From NCBI GenBank assembly GCA_905220665.1, contig CAJNAR010000006.1:124001-188000 (forward strand): DNA of 64,000 bases. The letters run 5' to 3'. Origin of the DNA: Albugo candida (lineage: Eukaryota; Oomycota; Peronosporomycetes; Albuginales; Albuginaceae). The translations under genes were made by a program, and so were the position numbers. The notes below the pieces were generated by a model. The model had not been told where the DNA came from. It saw nothing but the letters and a program-made list of their open reading frames with translations, and did no database searches. Positions 47,679-57,947 of the stretch are shown here, piece after piece (positions within the stretch are counted from its first letter, which is position 1; every line of letters begins with the position of its first letter).

Positions 47679-48037
47679 ATGACTGCAAACTGCAGCTGTT
47701 ACCATGCAGCTCGAAATAAGTACGCTGACAAAGCACAACAGCAAGGTGATCGAAGGATCTATAGAGATTTGTTGATTAAATTTTATCAAAAATATTTGTA
47801 GCTGAAATGGATAGTTTAGCGGGTAAACAAAAAGCTCGAGTAGGCTTATACTTTGCGTCCTTTCCCCGTTGGGTCGAGAGCTTTATATCGGCGACATTGC
47901 CATCACTGTACTTCGCAGTCCAGGCTGCTCTTCGCTTACATTCCTTGTCCGATAAGTTGATGAGCGATCAAGTGAATAGGTGGTTGCTTCCGAGGCGCCG
48001 AGTCTCGCAGATAAATGATACAGTTTTCAGAGACTGA
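47679..48037 (+). CDS. 100-residue orphan protein, two exons
   Basis: Exon 1 47679-47745 (MTANCSCYHAARNKYADKAQ) and exon 2 47802-48037 join in phase 1 across a 56-nt GTGATC...TTTGTAG intron, giving 303 nt and 100 aa. The middle contains an amphipathic or hydrophobic stretch (FPRWVESFISATLPSLYFAV) and the C-terminus is basic (NRWLLPRRR). No family was recognised. It starts 56 bases from the RecQ4-like gene on the other strand, so the two probably share a bidirectional promoter. The clean splice and phase argue it is real; a small mitochondrial or membrane-associated protein is a guess. Confidence 0.55.
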
Positions 48038-48069
48038 GTAGTGCTCTAGTTGTGAACGGAGTTATGATG

Positions 48070-49527
48070 CTAGCTGAACATGGAGGGACTTTCGCTCACT
48101 CTCTCGTAATAGTGCATCGTGCAAAGTCTGTCTCTTTGTGAATTTTTCGTACAATTTGGATGTGTGCACCGCCGTATCGCATTTTGTAGTCGTGTTAGTA
48201 TGTCGTCATAGCTTTCGATATTTCCTGGTTGTTCTGATAGCTCCTTGGCTTGTCTGATGATTAAATTGCCATGAGTTCGACATAAATGATTGCGCTGAGA
48301 ATGCTTCACGCAATCAGGAAAGCTGCACATTGTGTACGCACTGTTCAATCGACGCTTACTAATGTGCTTTGGTAAACGTCCTGTGGCCATCAGTAACTTC
48401 TCATGACCTCGACAATACCCGCGGCCTTGATCATTCTTGAAACATCCTAAAGTTTTACACACTGGAATATTCTGAGCTCGATTGGCCAAGACATCATGAA
48501 GAGCCTCCTTTCCAAGCGAGATATGCTTCGCGCACATCGAATACTTTGCAGCCGCCTTATCGCGACATCCTGGAAAGCCACAGGGCGCAACAATTACGTG
48601 CCGATTACAAAACTTTCCATATATTTGCAGAACCCTCGCTCGATTTGGACAGCTATGATAATCACATTGATGGTGATGACCTTCAATCGGTTTTTGGCGA
48701 AGATCGCACTCACTTTCTTCCTCATTAATTTCATTTGGTGATCCAAATGGGTCTTTTCTGTAGTGTGATGTGTGGCTTTGATACAAGTGATCGACATTGG
48801 GATGCAATTGGACCGGCCCTGGTTCTGTTGTTGCAAAGTACTCAGTGCCTACATTGGAATGACCAGAAGAATCATATCGAAATTTATACATCAGGTTATT
48901 GGTGACATTTTCCGGATACGTCGCAGGGTGGTTGGATCGCGGAGGAACATTCTCCCCTGTTATTTCATTTCGTGTGCCCATGTATACCTTCTGATCAACT
49001 TCTCGCATTGGTACGATCGTATCGTGAGCCCGGTTACCAGAAATATCTGACGTTATGTATTGTGAATCTAGTGGATTCAAAATAAAATCAGATCTTCCCG
49101 CAGTCGTTCCCCAGAATGCTAAATTCCGTTCATTACTAAATGTAGTGTTTTGATCATTGCGTGCTACATACTGATGCGACGTCAGTGAAGGAATGTAGTC
49201 CGCACGAGCTCTTCTGTAGGTCTGTTGCACGCCGATAGGTAAATTTGCCCTCGCATCAACATGGGATGTATATATGATAGAATTTTGAGGTGGATAGTGC
49301 GATCTTGGGATCACGTCTTCGTTCATGATAGGAGCACGATAATCAATCCGATCTGTGTACGTGTCTGGGCCATGATCACCTTTATGTAGATTTTGCTTCA
49401 TGACGGCGAAGCTTGAAGTTTTCAAATTCGGGATTGAAAGAGTTCTTCCAGTTTGATCCAAAATCAGTGTTCCGTGTGACCGATTCAAATTCACCTCAGT
49501 AGCAGAGACCGGTACGGTCCCATACAT
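48070..49527 (-). CDS. Zinc-knuckle repeat protein ('WRKY19-like' C-x4-C...C-x2-H repeats)
   Basis: About 485 aa from the ATG at 49525-49527. The open frame continues upstream only to a GTG behind a TTGCAG acceptor, so a 5' exon cannot be excluded. The N-terminal 290 residues are Ser/Asn/Tyr-rich and disordered. Near residues 290-480 lie five cysteine/histidine repeats: CDYHSC...FCNRH, CGFPGC...MCAKH, CKTLGC...YCRGH, CSFPDC...LCRTH and CTHPNC...LCTMH. The spacing C-x4-C-x(8-12)-C-x2-H is the knuckle found in many oomycete proteins annotated as WRKY19-like. It presumably binds zinc, perhaps with nucleic-acid binding, but function is unproven. There is no WRKYGQK motif, so it is not a true WRKY factor. 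Its 3' end lies 32 bases from the orphan at 47679. Confidence 0.8.
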   Translation of the reverse strand: MYGTVPVSATEVNLNRSHGTLILDQTGRTLSIPNLKTSSFAVMKQNLHKGDHGPDTYTDRIDYRAPIMNEDVIPRSHYPPQNSIIYTSHVDARANLPIGVQQTYRRARADYIPSLTSHQYVARNDQNTTFSNERNLAFWGTTAGRSDFILNPLDSQYITSDISGNRAHDTIVPMREVDQKVYMGTRNEITGENVPPRSNHPATYPENVTNNLMYKFRYDSSGHSNVGTEYFATTEPGPVQLHPNVDHLYQSHTSHYRKDPFGSPNEINEEESECDLRQKPIEGHHHQCDYHSCPNRARVLQIYGKFCNRHVIVAPCGFPGCRDKAAAKYSMCAKHISLGKEALHDVLANRAQNIPVCKTLGCFKNDQGRGYCRGHEKLLMATGRLPKHISKRRLNSAYTMCSFPDCVKHSQRNHLCRTHGNLIIRQAKELSEQPGNIESYDDILTRLQNAIRRCTHPNCTKNSQRDRLCTMHYYERVSESPSMFS

Positions 49528-49916
49528 CTTGTGCACGTGGATGTGAAGAAAGGCGACAACAACGATTGTGTAGTAAATGCTTTGTATTGACTGAGGTCTC
49601 CCTGCAATCACTTTTAGTCAAGAATTTCGTTCAATCTTGCAGATGGTTTACAGGATCCTCTGCACCGAACTGAACTCGCTCTCGTTAAATGCCCAGAAAT
49701 ACGATAGGTGTGCTGACTACCCTCTACGTCAGAAGAGGAGCGGACCCAATGTGTTCTTTTATCTGAACCTAAACAAAATCGAGGATTACACAGATCTGAC
49801 TTGTGATTGTTAATGTAAAAGTCTGTTCTGCTGAGTAACACGGTTTAAGCTTTACAGTACATTATACGGTATTGAAGCATGTGTGCGTGCATTAGAATAT
49901 TCAAGCTACTTTGCTA
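49528..49916 (-). other. Spacer upstream of the zinc-knuckle gene
   Basis: About 390 bases on the 5' side of the zinc-knuckle gene and the 3' side of the tentative gene at 49917. A minus frame (49614-49841) is open but has no domain and could be 5' UTR or an upstream exon of the zinc-knuckle gene. Nothing else is supported. Confidence 0.3.
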
Positions 49917-50574
49917 CTACCGATCACATCTGGCTAGGAAAATCCCTTTTATCTTCAAACAGTCATCATTTCTGAACTCGAACGCACACACTTGAGCCAT
50001 CGAGGAACGGATCAAAGTAAGACAGGCTGGTTCTGATTCGTCAATCAGAAATAGTGATATCAATAAGTACTGTAGAGGCGTAGCTACTCGATCGATGTTG
50101 TTAATTCGAATAAGTACCATCGAGCTCTGTTTCATATCAAAGGCGCCAAACTGCACCAAATATCCGGTATCCTCTTCTATGAAATTAAAAGGATTATCTT
50201 CGGGGGTATCGCATCTCTTTCTAATTCAAAATCCAGAGTCGGATTACAATAGAAAAGCAGGTGATCGACACAGATGATTCCAAGTATGTTCGCAGTATGC
50301 TTACATTCAAGCGCCTTTCTAGGGAGTAGGGTTACCAACTAGCAGAAGAGCATTCGTCATTTTATATGAGTTTTAACTATGCTACGAGGACTCGTACTTT
50401 TGATGAAAAACAGTCTAAGCTGTTTAGACAGGGTTCTTTAGCTTCATTCTAGCATGGCAGTAATGATTAAAATCAATTTTGGATTCTACAGATAACTCAC
50501 CGTCTGACATGTGGATGTCGAAAGCGAAAGAATCCCATTACAATTGAAGCAATGCTGAAGGAAAACCTGGACAT
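49917..50574 (-). CDS. Tentative small gene, two exons, unrecognised
   Basis: Exon 1 (50574-50501) encodes MSRFSFSIASIVMGFFRF and ends at a perfect GTGAGT donor. Exon 2 (50220-49917) follows a TGAATTAG acceptor and encodes KRCDTPEDNPFNFIEE..., then a hydrophobic patch (PLQYLLISLFLIDE). The two join in phase 2 and sum to 378 nt, or 125 aa. The 280-nt intron is long for this window and might hide another exon, so the model is tentative. The hydrophobic start could be a mitochondrial presequence or signal. It sits between SURF1 and the zinc-knuckle gene, all on the minus strand. Confidence 0.4.
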
Positions 50575-50600
50575 TTGTGATACTTCAGATATCGGATTGT

Positions 50601-51821
50601 TTACACAAATTCATTTTCATACCATGTGATTGCATACCCAGCGTGCTTCTCTGGAGTCATGTAGAAGGTTAAATAGTTGGATGGAGTTTTCCGAAGGGGG
50701 GAATTCAGAGTGATCTCGCCCTCGCACTCATCATCATCTCCTGTATATGATATGGGCTCAGTTGAAGAGCTTTTCAATGTTGATACATTACTTGATGCAT
50801 CGATGATGACAGGAAGCATGTTTCGAATGCCCATTGCCTCAGCCAATGCGTGATGATCTAGCCAGTACATGTGGCGATTAGCTAGGTCATTTTCAGGAGT
50901 GAATTTTCCTTTCTACAAATGAGTCATCAGCCAAATAGTCAAGGATCTGATGACTGCATGTACCTTTTCGCCTTTACGGAGAAAGCCGCTCAATGTAACA
51001 TGACCACCATCTTCTTTATTGGTGCTTCCAATATGCTTCTCTAGTAATTGATTCGGTAGCCACCCACGATTTACAATCACCGGCGTTCTACAGATCGATG
51101 ATTACTACACCTTGCAATGCTTCGTTCAATTCAGTCTCACGCACCCATTTTCGCGTAAGAGAAGCGAATAAATATATCCGCCGGGCTTAGGACTTGCAAT
51201 ATTATCACTTACATCTGCGGGTGACGATCTCGGATCTATCACGTTAGAATGAATTTGGCAATAACATCGCATCAAAAGATTTCGGCTTCGTACAAAGATG
51301 AAAGGTGCTGTTTGGTTTCCATTCACCCTCGACCCGCAGCTGATGATACTCCAGCTTGTCTCTGACAATTGATCATGCTTTAAAGATGATTTAAGTCGAT
51401 GTATGGAACTCATACATTTCATCTGATTGAACTGCTTTCTCAGGTAAGTCGCAAGTGTTTGCCATCATTTGCGATTCTCGATCGCGGATTAATTGTCGCT
51501 TCCAGTAATAGCGCTTACTCTACCACGTATCATCAATTGGTGACAATGCGTAATCAGATCCCTAAAGTAACCTGCCAAAATCCAAGAGCTGCCGTACTTG
51601 TTGCCTAATTGCATAGAATTGTATACAATGAGAGCGCTTCCTGATCATAACCTAAAAAAATCTACAATTGTCGAGAAAACTGCAATTCCTGCAAATCGAG
51701 ATAATCTGCTGTCTGCGCGCTTGGTTTCGGCGTTTCTTGTTGCATTGACATATTGCTGCCTCGTATATTCGCTTAGCTTTGGTAGCAACACTCGAAATCC
51801 ATGGCATCTTTGTATCATCAT
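50601..51821 (-). CDS. SURF1: SURF1-family cytochrome c oxidase assembly factor
   Basis: Seven exons (51821-51666, 51604-51572, 51519-51416, 51361-51294, 51235-51145, 51087-50964, 50912-50601) join in phase and sum to 888 nt, or 295 aa, the usual SURF1 size. A basic N-terminus (mitochondrial presequence), a first membrane segment (FAGIAVFSTI...) and the hallmark LGFWQ are followed by RYYWKRQLI.DRE, LEYHQLRVEGEW, PGGYIYSLL, PVIVNRGWLP, KGKFTPEND and HMYWLDHHALAEAMG. A second hydrophobic stretch near the C-terminus ends in YAITWY. SURF1 acts in the inner membrane in heme-a insertion or early Cox1 maturation. Start: tandem ATGs at 51816-51821. It is very finely split: exon 2 has 33 nt. Confidence 0.92.
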
Positions 51822-52740
51822 CGAGTTAGTAGGTCCTAAATAAGGTGATACCCCAAACTTCAGATGCAGTCATCTTTCATGTGCTTTATTACATCCACTG
51901 AGTTTACTGTATGCGTCATTATCAAATGCCTCCGATTAAGAATTAAGAATGAGACCTCAATTCATGCAGTAAATCTTCTGCGAAGAGAATGACGTCTCGA
52001 TTTTATATTGGAGAATTACGCTTGTTAACAGTGTGGCAACATATTTGAATCCGTATGCAGTGGCGAGATGCAAACACTCTGCTATCATGCAGTAAGAAAT
52101 CTATTGGTATACTTCCCCGGTTCTAAAGCTCTCTGTGAATAATATTCTAGCTGTGAGGAGCCTAGATTGCAACAAGATTGTAGTATTATCGTTCAACCAA
52201 ACGCATATGGCGACGAAGTACGATCTTCAGTCCAAAGCACTCAATACTTCGTCTCAAGCATGGATACAGCGACAGCGTGCTAAAGTCGTGCCGACCGATA
52301 TGATAGTGAAATGATCAGCTCACTACGTTACTGGCATTTGCAAGCTGGTTAATAAGGTTGTCTCCAAGTCATTTTGCTGTCTTACGTAAATAAAATGATC
52401 CAATTAGAGACTTGAAAGCCAGCTTTTTTTCCGAATCTACTGTAAGGATCCCAACGAGTCGTATGTGTAAGATAACGAGGACAATTCGGCATCCATTGCA
52501 TTCCCTTGTAGTATATGCCTTCAGTCGCACCCATTTTGCGACATAATAAATCTACAAGCCGCCTAACTCTTCATCACAGAGGAGCCACACAGCGTCACGC
52601 TCACCGCGCGATGAAGCATGTAATCAGCCATGACGATTTGTGTCAATTCTTAAGCGACTTTATCTCACTTGCGAATAGCAGAGCTCGATTTGAAAATGGC
52701 GATGGCGACAGCTGCTAGGTCCTCCCGGCAGCGAGTCTAA
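51822..52740. other. Gene-poor 0.9-kb spacer
   Basis: It lies between SURF1 (5' side) and the 3' end of the ArfGAP-DENN gene. Open frames are short and have no domain, splice support or composition bias. I saw no tRNA, repeat or transposon fragment. Confidence 0.4.
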
Positions 52741-55700
52741 TCATACATTCACATCACTTAGTCTCGCTGCCACACGTACGATAGTGACAAGACCTCTTTT
52801 ATATGCTCTACATTGGCGCAGACTGCGCGATAGTGAACTAGATCCGAAGCTCCCATCGCAACTATCTGTAAATTGAGTGTGAAGGGGAGAATATTGTGTT
52901 AACAAATCCGTTACTAGTTTACCTCTGCGCTCATCATAGCTTTTCCATACGTTTTCCATATAAGGCTGGTAAGCTGTACAAACACGCTTGATAAACTCAC
53001 AACAATTAAATGTTGTTCAAAAAGAAAAATGTACCCTCCGCTTTCTTCTTTTACTGCCTAATGAGATTCCAAAATCTTCGTAAAAACTATGTAGATATTC
53101 TGGAGAGCAACTTCTTTTCAAGTTCTGACAAAGTAATTGTCTCTCTTGGTCATTACTCTACTCTCAGGGACACATAAGCATGTTTGCAAATACAATGTGA
53201 TCAATCGACCACGTACCACTTTATCAGGGCCACAATCGAAGTTGTCATGCTCTGGAACGAACGATGGTGATTTGCTAATGCTCCGCTTGCTAATGAAAGC
53301 AGCTCGCAAAAAGCTACTTTGGTCCCCAGCTTCACTTTTTCTCTGCGCTGGGCTTCGTTCATTTTCCAGCATTCGCTTCTCCTCTTCTACTAGAATCTAC
53401 GAATCACAACAACCTCGTAGCATATACGGCGAAATTCTTGGAGATATTATAACAGGCTCACATTCAGATTGAAGAAATTCGGAGTATCAAAGAGAAGCCA
53501 GAACTTAGCTCGATAATATATTGATACATCCCGACTTTTCCAAAGATCGAAAATTCTCGCCCGGGTTTGCTGGAATGCTTGCACCATTTCCCTATAGAGA
53601 GTTCAACTTGAGGCTTGTAAACTGTATAAGAAGTGCATTCTCGTACTTCTGTGAATGCCTTCGGGAGATGCATCCACGGTAAATGCTCTGCAATTGGACG
53701 CAAGAAGATCGCCATTGTTGTAATCTTTTCCTGGTCATTCTTCCGCGCCAAATCGCTTGGAGACGACCAACGCTGAAGCAGATCTTGTGCAAGCGAGATT
53801 TTAACAGAAATTGCCTCATAAAAGACTGAAGTTTTCGTATCATATGGCGTTTCATGATCCACATTCGACGCTGTATACGCATCCGAAAAATAGCTTGAAT
53901 TTTGATGACTGCCGTGCGAATTAAAATAAAGTGCATTCGGTGCCTACGGCCCTGCATCAAGCACTTAAATGAAAACGTTTGGCAAGCTTATAGAATGGAG
54001 AGAACCTTGGTCCATGTGATAACATAGCGCTGGAATGTTTTGAAAGCGAGTATTTGACTGAGATATCGCTTTCGTTGACGGCGCATCCGATAAAACGATT
54101 GAATCTGTCATAGTCAAAGTTGCGTAATTGTAGAAGACGCAAAAGTGGATGCATCAACATCACGAACCTGAATGACTGATTTTCGTATCTCTTCCCATCC
54201 CGAATAACTAGCTGCATTGGGTCGGAAAAAGGCGCTTTGATGGAAATGTAAGTCTTCTCGAATGATGCAAAGATTCCGTGGCTTGCGAACTATTCCGAAT
54301 AGATTTCTATCCAACGCAAACATCGACGTTACTACCAAACTTCCCGATTATCATATACAGAGCACACTTTTTCAGCTTGGGAAAATAATTGTACTACATA
54401 TTTGCGTCAGCCAAACACCATCTTGCGATAAACAAATCGAATCACCTTGTACCTTGTAAGTAATCCCTTCTGGAAGCCCAAAAGCGGATGGAGGAGGAGC
54501 CACGAAAGTTTCTTGTATCTCTTCAGAGTTGTCCGTCAAAAAGCTACAATCATACTTTTTTTTTCCGATGGTCAAGGAGCGATTGAGCTTTTCATGGATT
54601 GACTGATCGAAAAATAACACTTTTCCTGATTTCGCATTATCGGCACGTTCAGCACAGAAGCGCTGAAACATCTGCGTCGATAGTAATTGTGTCAAAAACG
54701 ATTTCGTCCCATTGTCCGTTATCTCATGGAGAAATCCATCCGCATCAAATGAAGTCTTAGTGTAGAAGGCTTCATCATCATTTCGCTACAAACTCGCGTT
54801 TCGTAAAAAATGAAGACACAGAGAAAGAAAAGCTTCCGTACCAGGTATTGAGGGTATTTTCGCAGCATACTAACAAAAAATCTCAAAAAGCTTCTCCGAA
54901 TGCCATGCGTTGAGAAAGTTTGCGTTTCATTGTAATAACTATCCGTCAAAGATACCGTCGACCAGATATCTTCGTGTTTGTTGAGTGCATTTGGACTTGT
55001 GCTTGGCATCACACCTACGTTAGGCGATTCCCCATGATAACTAGACGACGTAGACGCACGACTTCCTCTTTGAAAGCTTCGGTGGCGCAGCTGTTCTGTT
55101 TTTGAATCCAATGACGATGGGGATGGAAGCTGCGACTTGGATGCGGGTGACGATGAATGCGATGACAAGTAAACAGGTGAAGGGGAAGTTACTCCTCGAC
55201 TTCGTATGCTTTTTCCCACTTGCTGAGATACGTTGTTGGAGATGCGATGAGAGTTTGATTGAGCATGCAACCTGTTGTGTGGTAGCGTGTGCCCGTCTTC
55301 GACCACAAACGCATCGATCGGGTTGATGTTGTCTTCATTTGCAAAAGCCTGGTTACAAACGAAATCTTAAATGCACGGTATTACTCTTCACAGACACTCA
55401 CAAAATCGGCTTTGTTAACATCGGACGCGAATGGATCGAATATCTACATCAAGTCATTCCTTATGAAAGCTTCACAAGTAGCAAGATAATAAAACTTCAT
55501 ACGTTGCCATATTCCAAAAGCTTTGAGCGAAGCTTTTTCGCCTCTCGATCGGGCAGCTTCGGGAGTGTAATGGAAATGTCATCTTCATCCAAAGCTGGAA
55601 TGACTCTAGATGCAGAATAATGAATCCGGGCAGATTTGAGTACTCGTAACATACCGATTATGGTCCAGATCGACAAAGAATATCCCTCTCATCCTGCTTG

Positions 55701-57449
55701 ACATTACTTTCAGCATTGAAGCGTGCGCACCAATCAGAAACGGAACCGGAGCTTCAATCATGTCCCACATGGATAACGGAAGCACCGGTATGTAGACACC
55801 TTGCCACGAAAACGGAAACAACAGAGATAAAAGTGTCTCTGCAATCGGAGTCAGGATTGCAATATGTTTGGAGCACAGCACAACCTATCATGCTCATTAG
55901 TGTGGGCAATCGACACCGATTAGGATGGAAACTTACTTTGTACTCCAAGATGATGCATGTGAAAATTGTAAGTATGTTGTTGATATCGAGCGTCCGAAAG
56001 AGCGGACGGAAGGAGTACTGCCAAAGAGGGCCGTATGGGGAAATGCAGATAGAAAAAATATCAAAAGTACGTACATCAACCAGAGAAAATGTATTTTTCG
56101 GAGGCCTAAATATGGTATGGATGTCTTCAGGAAAAGTTATCTGGACTTGAACTAGCCCTTTGGGAGGAACTGGTATCTCTGACACAAAATTGGTAATGTA
56201 GCGTTCCAGCGGCATCGGAGATTCGGATAACGTGACCCGATATATCTAAAATCCGCCCGACGTCAATAACTTTCATATATTATGTTGCAAAAGATGCTTC
56301 TCTGCTGCAACTCACCTGCCGGAGAAATTCCTGAAAAGTTGTAAAATACGGATAATGCGATAAGATTAGGATACATTTTGGACGATAAATTGTTCGCGTG
56401 TACGGGAGAGTACCTCCCTTGTTCAATACGTCAGCGCATACCGACAATTGCCTACATTTGTTCGAATCAAAATCGAATGAATATAAGCGATCATATAAAA
56501 TCAATTTGGCTGACCCGTCTGACGTTTTGGTGAACAAAGATATCAACTCCAAAGGATGCAATTTCTCGTAAAACTTGAAGACTGAAGCATACAACTTGAC
56601 ACCATTGACATTCGTTAAAACAAAAGAGAAAGTTGTTGGAGCTTTGTATGTATTTAAGAGACGGTATCCCTCAGGAAACGAAAACTCTGGTATATGCGAT
56701 AATAGGAATTCATCTTCGGCCATAGATTCCCGGGGAACCATATCAACTACCACAGGCACAAAATCAAGACTATCCAATGAGATAATTTGTGCTCCATCTT
56801 CCAAATGGCGCTGCTTGCCTCCAACCACGATAAAGTGATTTATGAAGCGTGTTTTATTTTCCGTCGTATTCTCCTTCGGTTTTTCTTTTTGCAATTCATC
56901 TGATTCATATTTTTCATCTACCCAAAGTCTCGTTCCCAAACTTTCGTTGTTCTCAAATTCCTCTTGATCAGCGTGAAGTGCTAATCGATACTTCATCCGT
57001 ATCAAATTCAATTGTCTCCAGTCATCAGTCAGGTGGCATGGGTCAAAATCGCTACTTTCGTTACCTCTACTTTTGGCCAGTAGCTCATAGTCAGCATTTA
57101 CTTTCTTGTTGCCACCGAAACTGATCACTTGCTGAATTTCCTTCTCACTCCAGGTATCCAAATGCAATGATTTTATTCTGGAAGTGTACACACCAAGCTT
57201 TCGATGTAATCCAGCACATTGAATACAAAGAAATACCCCCAGTGAAGAACTGACCCACACTGAATCCTGTAAGTGTGCATTGCAATCCGCACAGTGTTGA
57301 TTTTCGAGCTCTGAACGATAAAAATCCGTCAACTTACGCATTCGTCTCTGTTGATTTACCAGTGGCGATGCCGTAGCTCTACCAGATACTAATTCTGAGT
57401 CGCAAAATGTGGTGGAGCGGTATATAGGCTCATTTTGAGGCTGCAACAT
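52741..57449 (-). CDS. ArfGAP-DENN-IQ fusion protein
   Basis: One minus-strand gene with about 15 exons. Exon 1 (57449-56316, 378 codons) carries an ArfGAP zinc finger (CADC...CIQCAGLHRKLGVYTSRIKS) and the start of a DENN module (FVVVGG-like FIVVGGKQR, FSFPEGY, APTTFSFVLTN, CILILSHYPYF). Exons 56245-56075 and 56017-55937 and the one from 55884 continue the core DENN: LSESPMPLERYITNF, IPVPPKG, LRPLF-like FRPLFRTLDI, CSKHIAILTPIAETLLSLLFPF, VYIPVLPLS and PVPFLIGAH. Next come REAKKLRSKLLEYGN, a Ser-rich loop, and a dDENN end (FLTQLLSTQMFQRFCAERA). At 53590-54110 five IQ motifs follow (IQSFYRMRRQRKRY, IQAIFRMRIQRRMW, LQAIWRGRMTRKRL and others), then a basic tail. ArfGAP stimulates Arf GTP hydrolysis, DENN domains are Rab exchange factors and IQ motifs bind calmodulin or myosin-type light chains. 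Splices near 55600-55640 and 53100-53470 are ambiguous. Confidence 0.82.
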
Positions 57450-57947
57450 CGTAGAGCTCCTGACCCACTCTGACTATGGTTTAAAATACCAGAATTAAAA
57501 AGGTATGAAACGCCTTATGACGATACAGAATTTGTGCGATTTGCAGGAACCTCTAGCATTACATTCATGGGTCCGACCACGCAGTGAGGTATATCGTGTT
57601 TATAGTGTGCTTTAATGGCAGAAACAATTGAGAATAATAAAACACAGCTTAGAATTCGAGGCTCCGAGCGTATAATTTGCATCGAGCAAGTGTTAAGAAT
57701 TCTTTATTAAATATGAGTACGAATTTCAATCTGAAAATGAACGCTCATTCGTAGGAAGTTTAAGCGACACAAAGCAACACAAAATCACGTTTGAATCATG
57801 TAACTAAACGGATCCTACGGATCCTATCGAATAGTATCACGATCTTTGCCACGCCTTTTCAGACATTTTTGGTGTCAGAAGGCATTTGGTGTGTCTATCC
57901 CGAGACCGTTTAGTTTTTTAATCTTACAAAATCGTGAGGTTGGCGAT
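57450..57947. promoter_or_regulatory. Divergent promoter region (ArfGAP-DENN / seven-repeat protein)
   Basis: About 500 bases between outward-facing genes. GCTCATTCGTAGGAAGTTT near 57743 matches the first half (GCTCATTYB) of the oomycete initiator, about 200 bases before the plus-strand ATG. A small direct repeat, ggatcctac/ggatcctat, lies near 57811-57828. The frame upstream of 57948 is open only to a TTG and is not taken as coding. Confidence 0.3.

Noticed and set aside
49528..49611. Hydrophobic start (YYTIVVVAFLHI) of the zinc-knuckle ORF as a signal anchor
   Set aside because: It begins at a GTG right behind a TTGCAG acceptor-like sequence, and the mature protein looks nuclear or cytosolic. 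It is probably intron or UTR.
54920..55620. Plus-strand frames opposite the DENN gene
   Set aside because: They are antisense to exons that match DENN motifs and join in phase on the minus strand.
57846..57947. 34-codon N-terminal extension of the seven-repeat protein
   Set aside because: It begins at TTG, not ATG. The ATG at 57948 is immediately followed by a plausible signal peptide.
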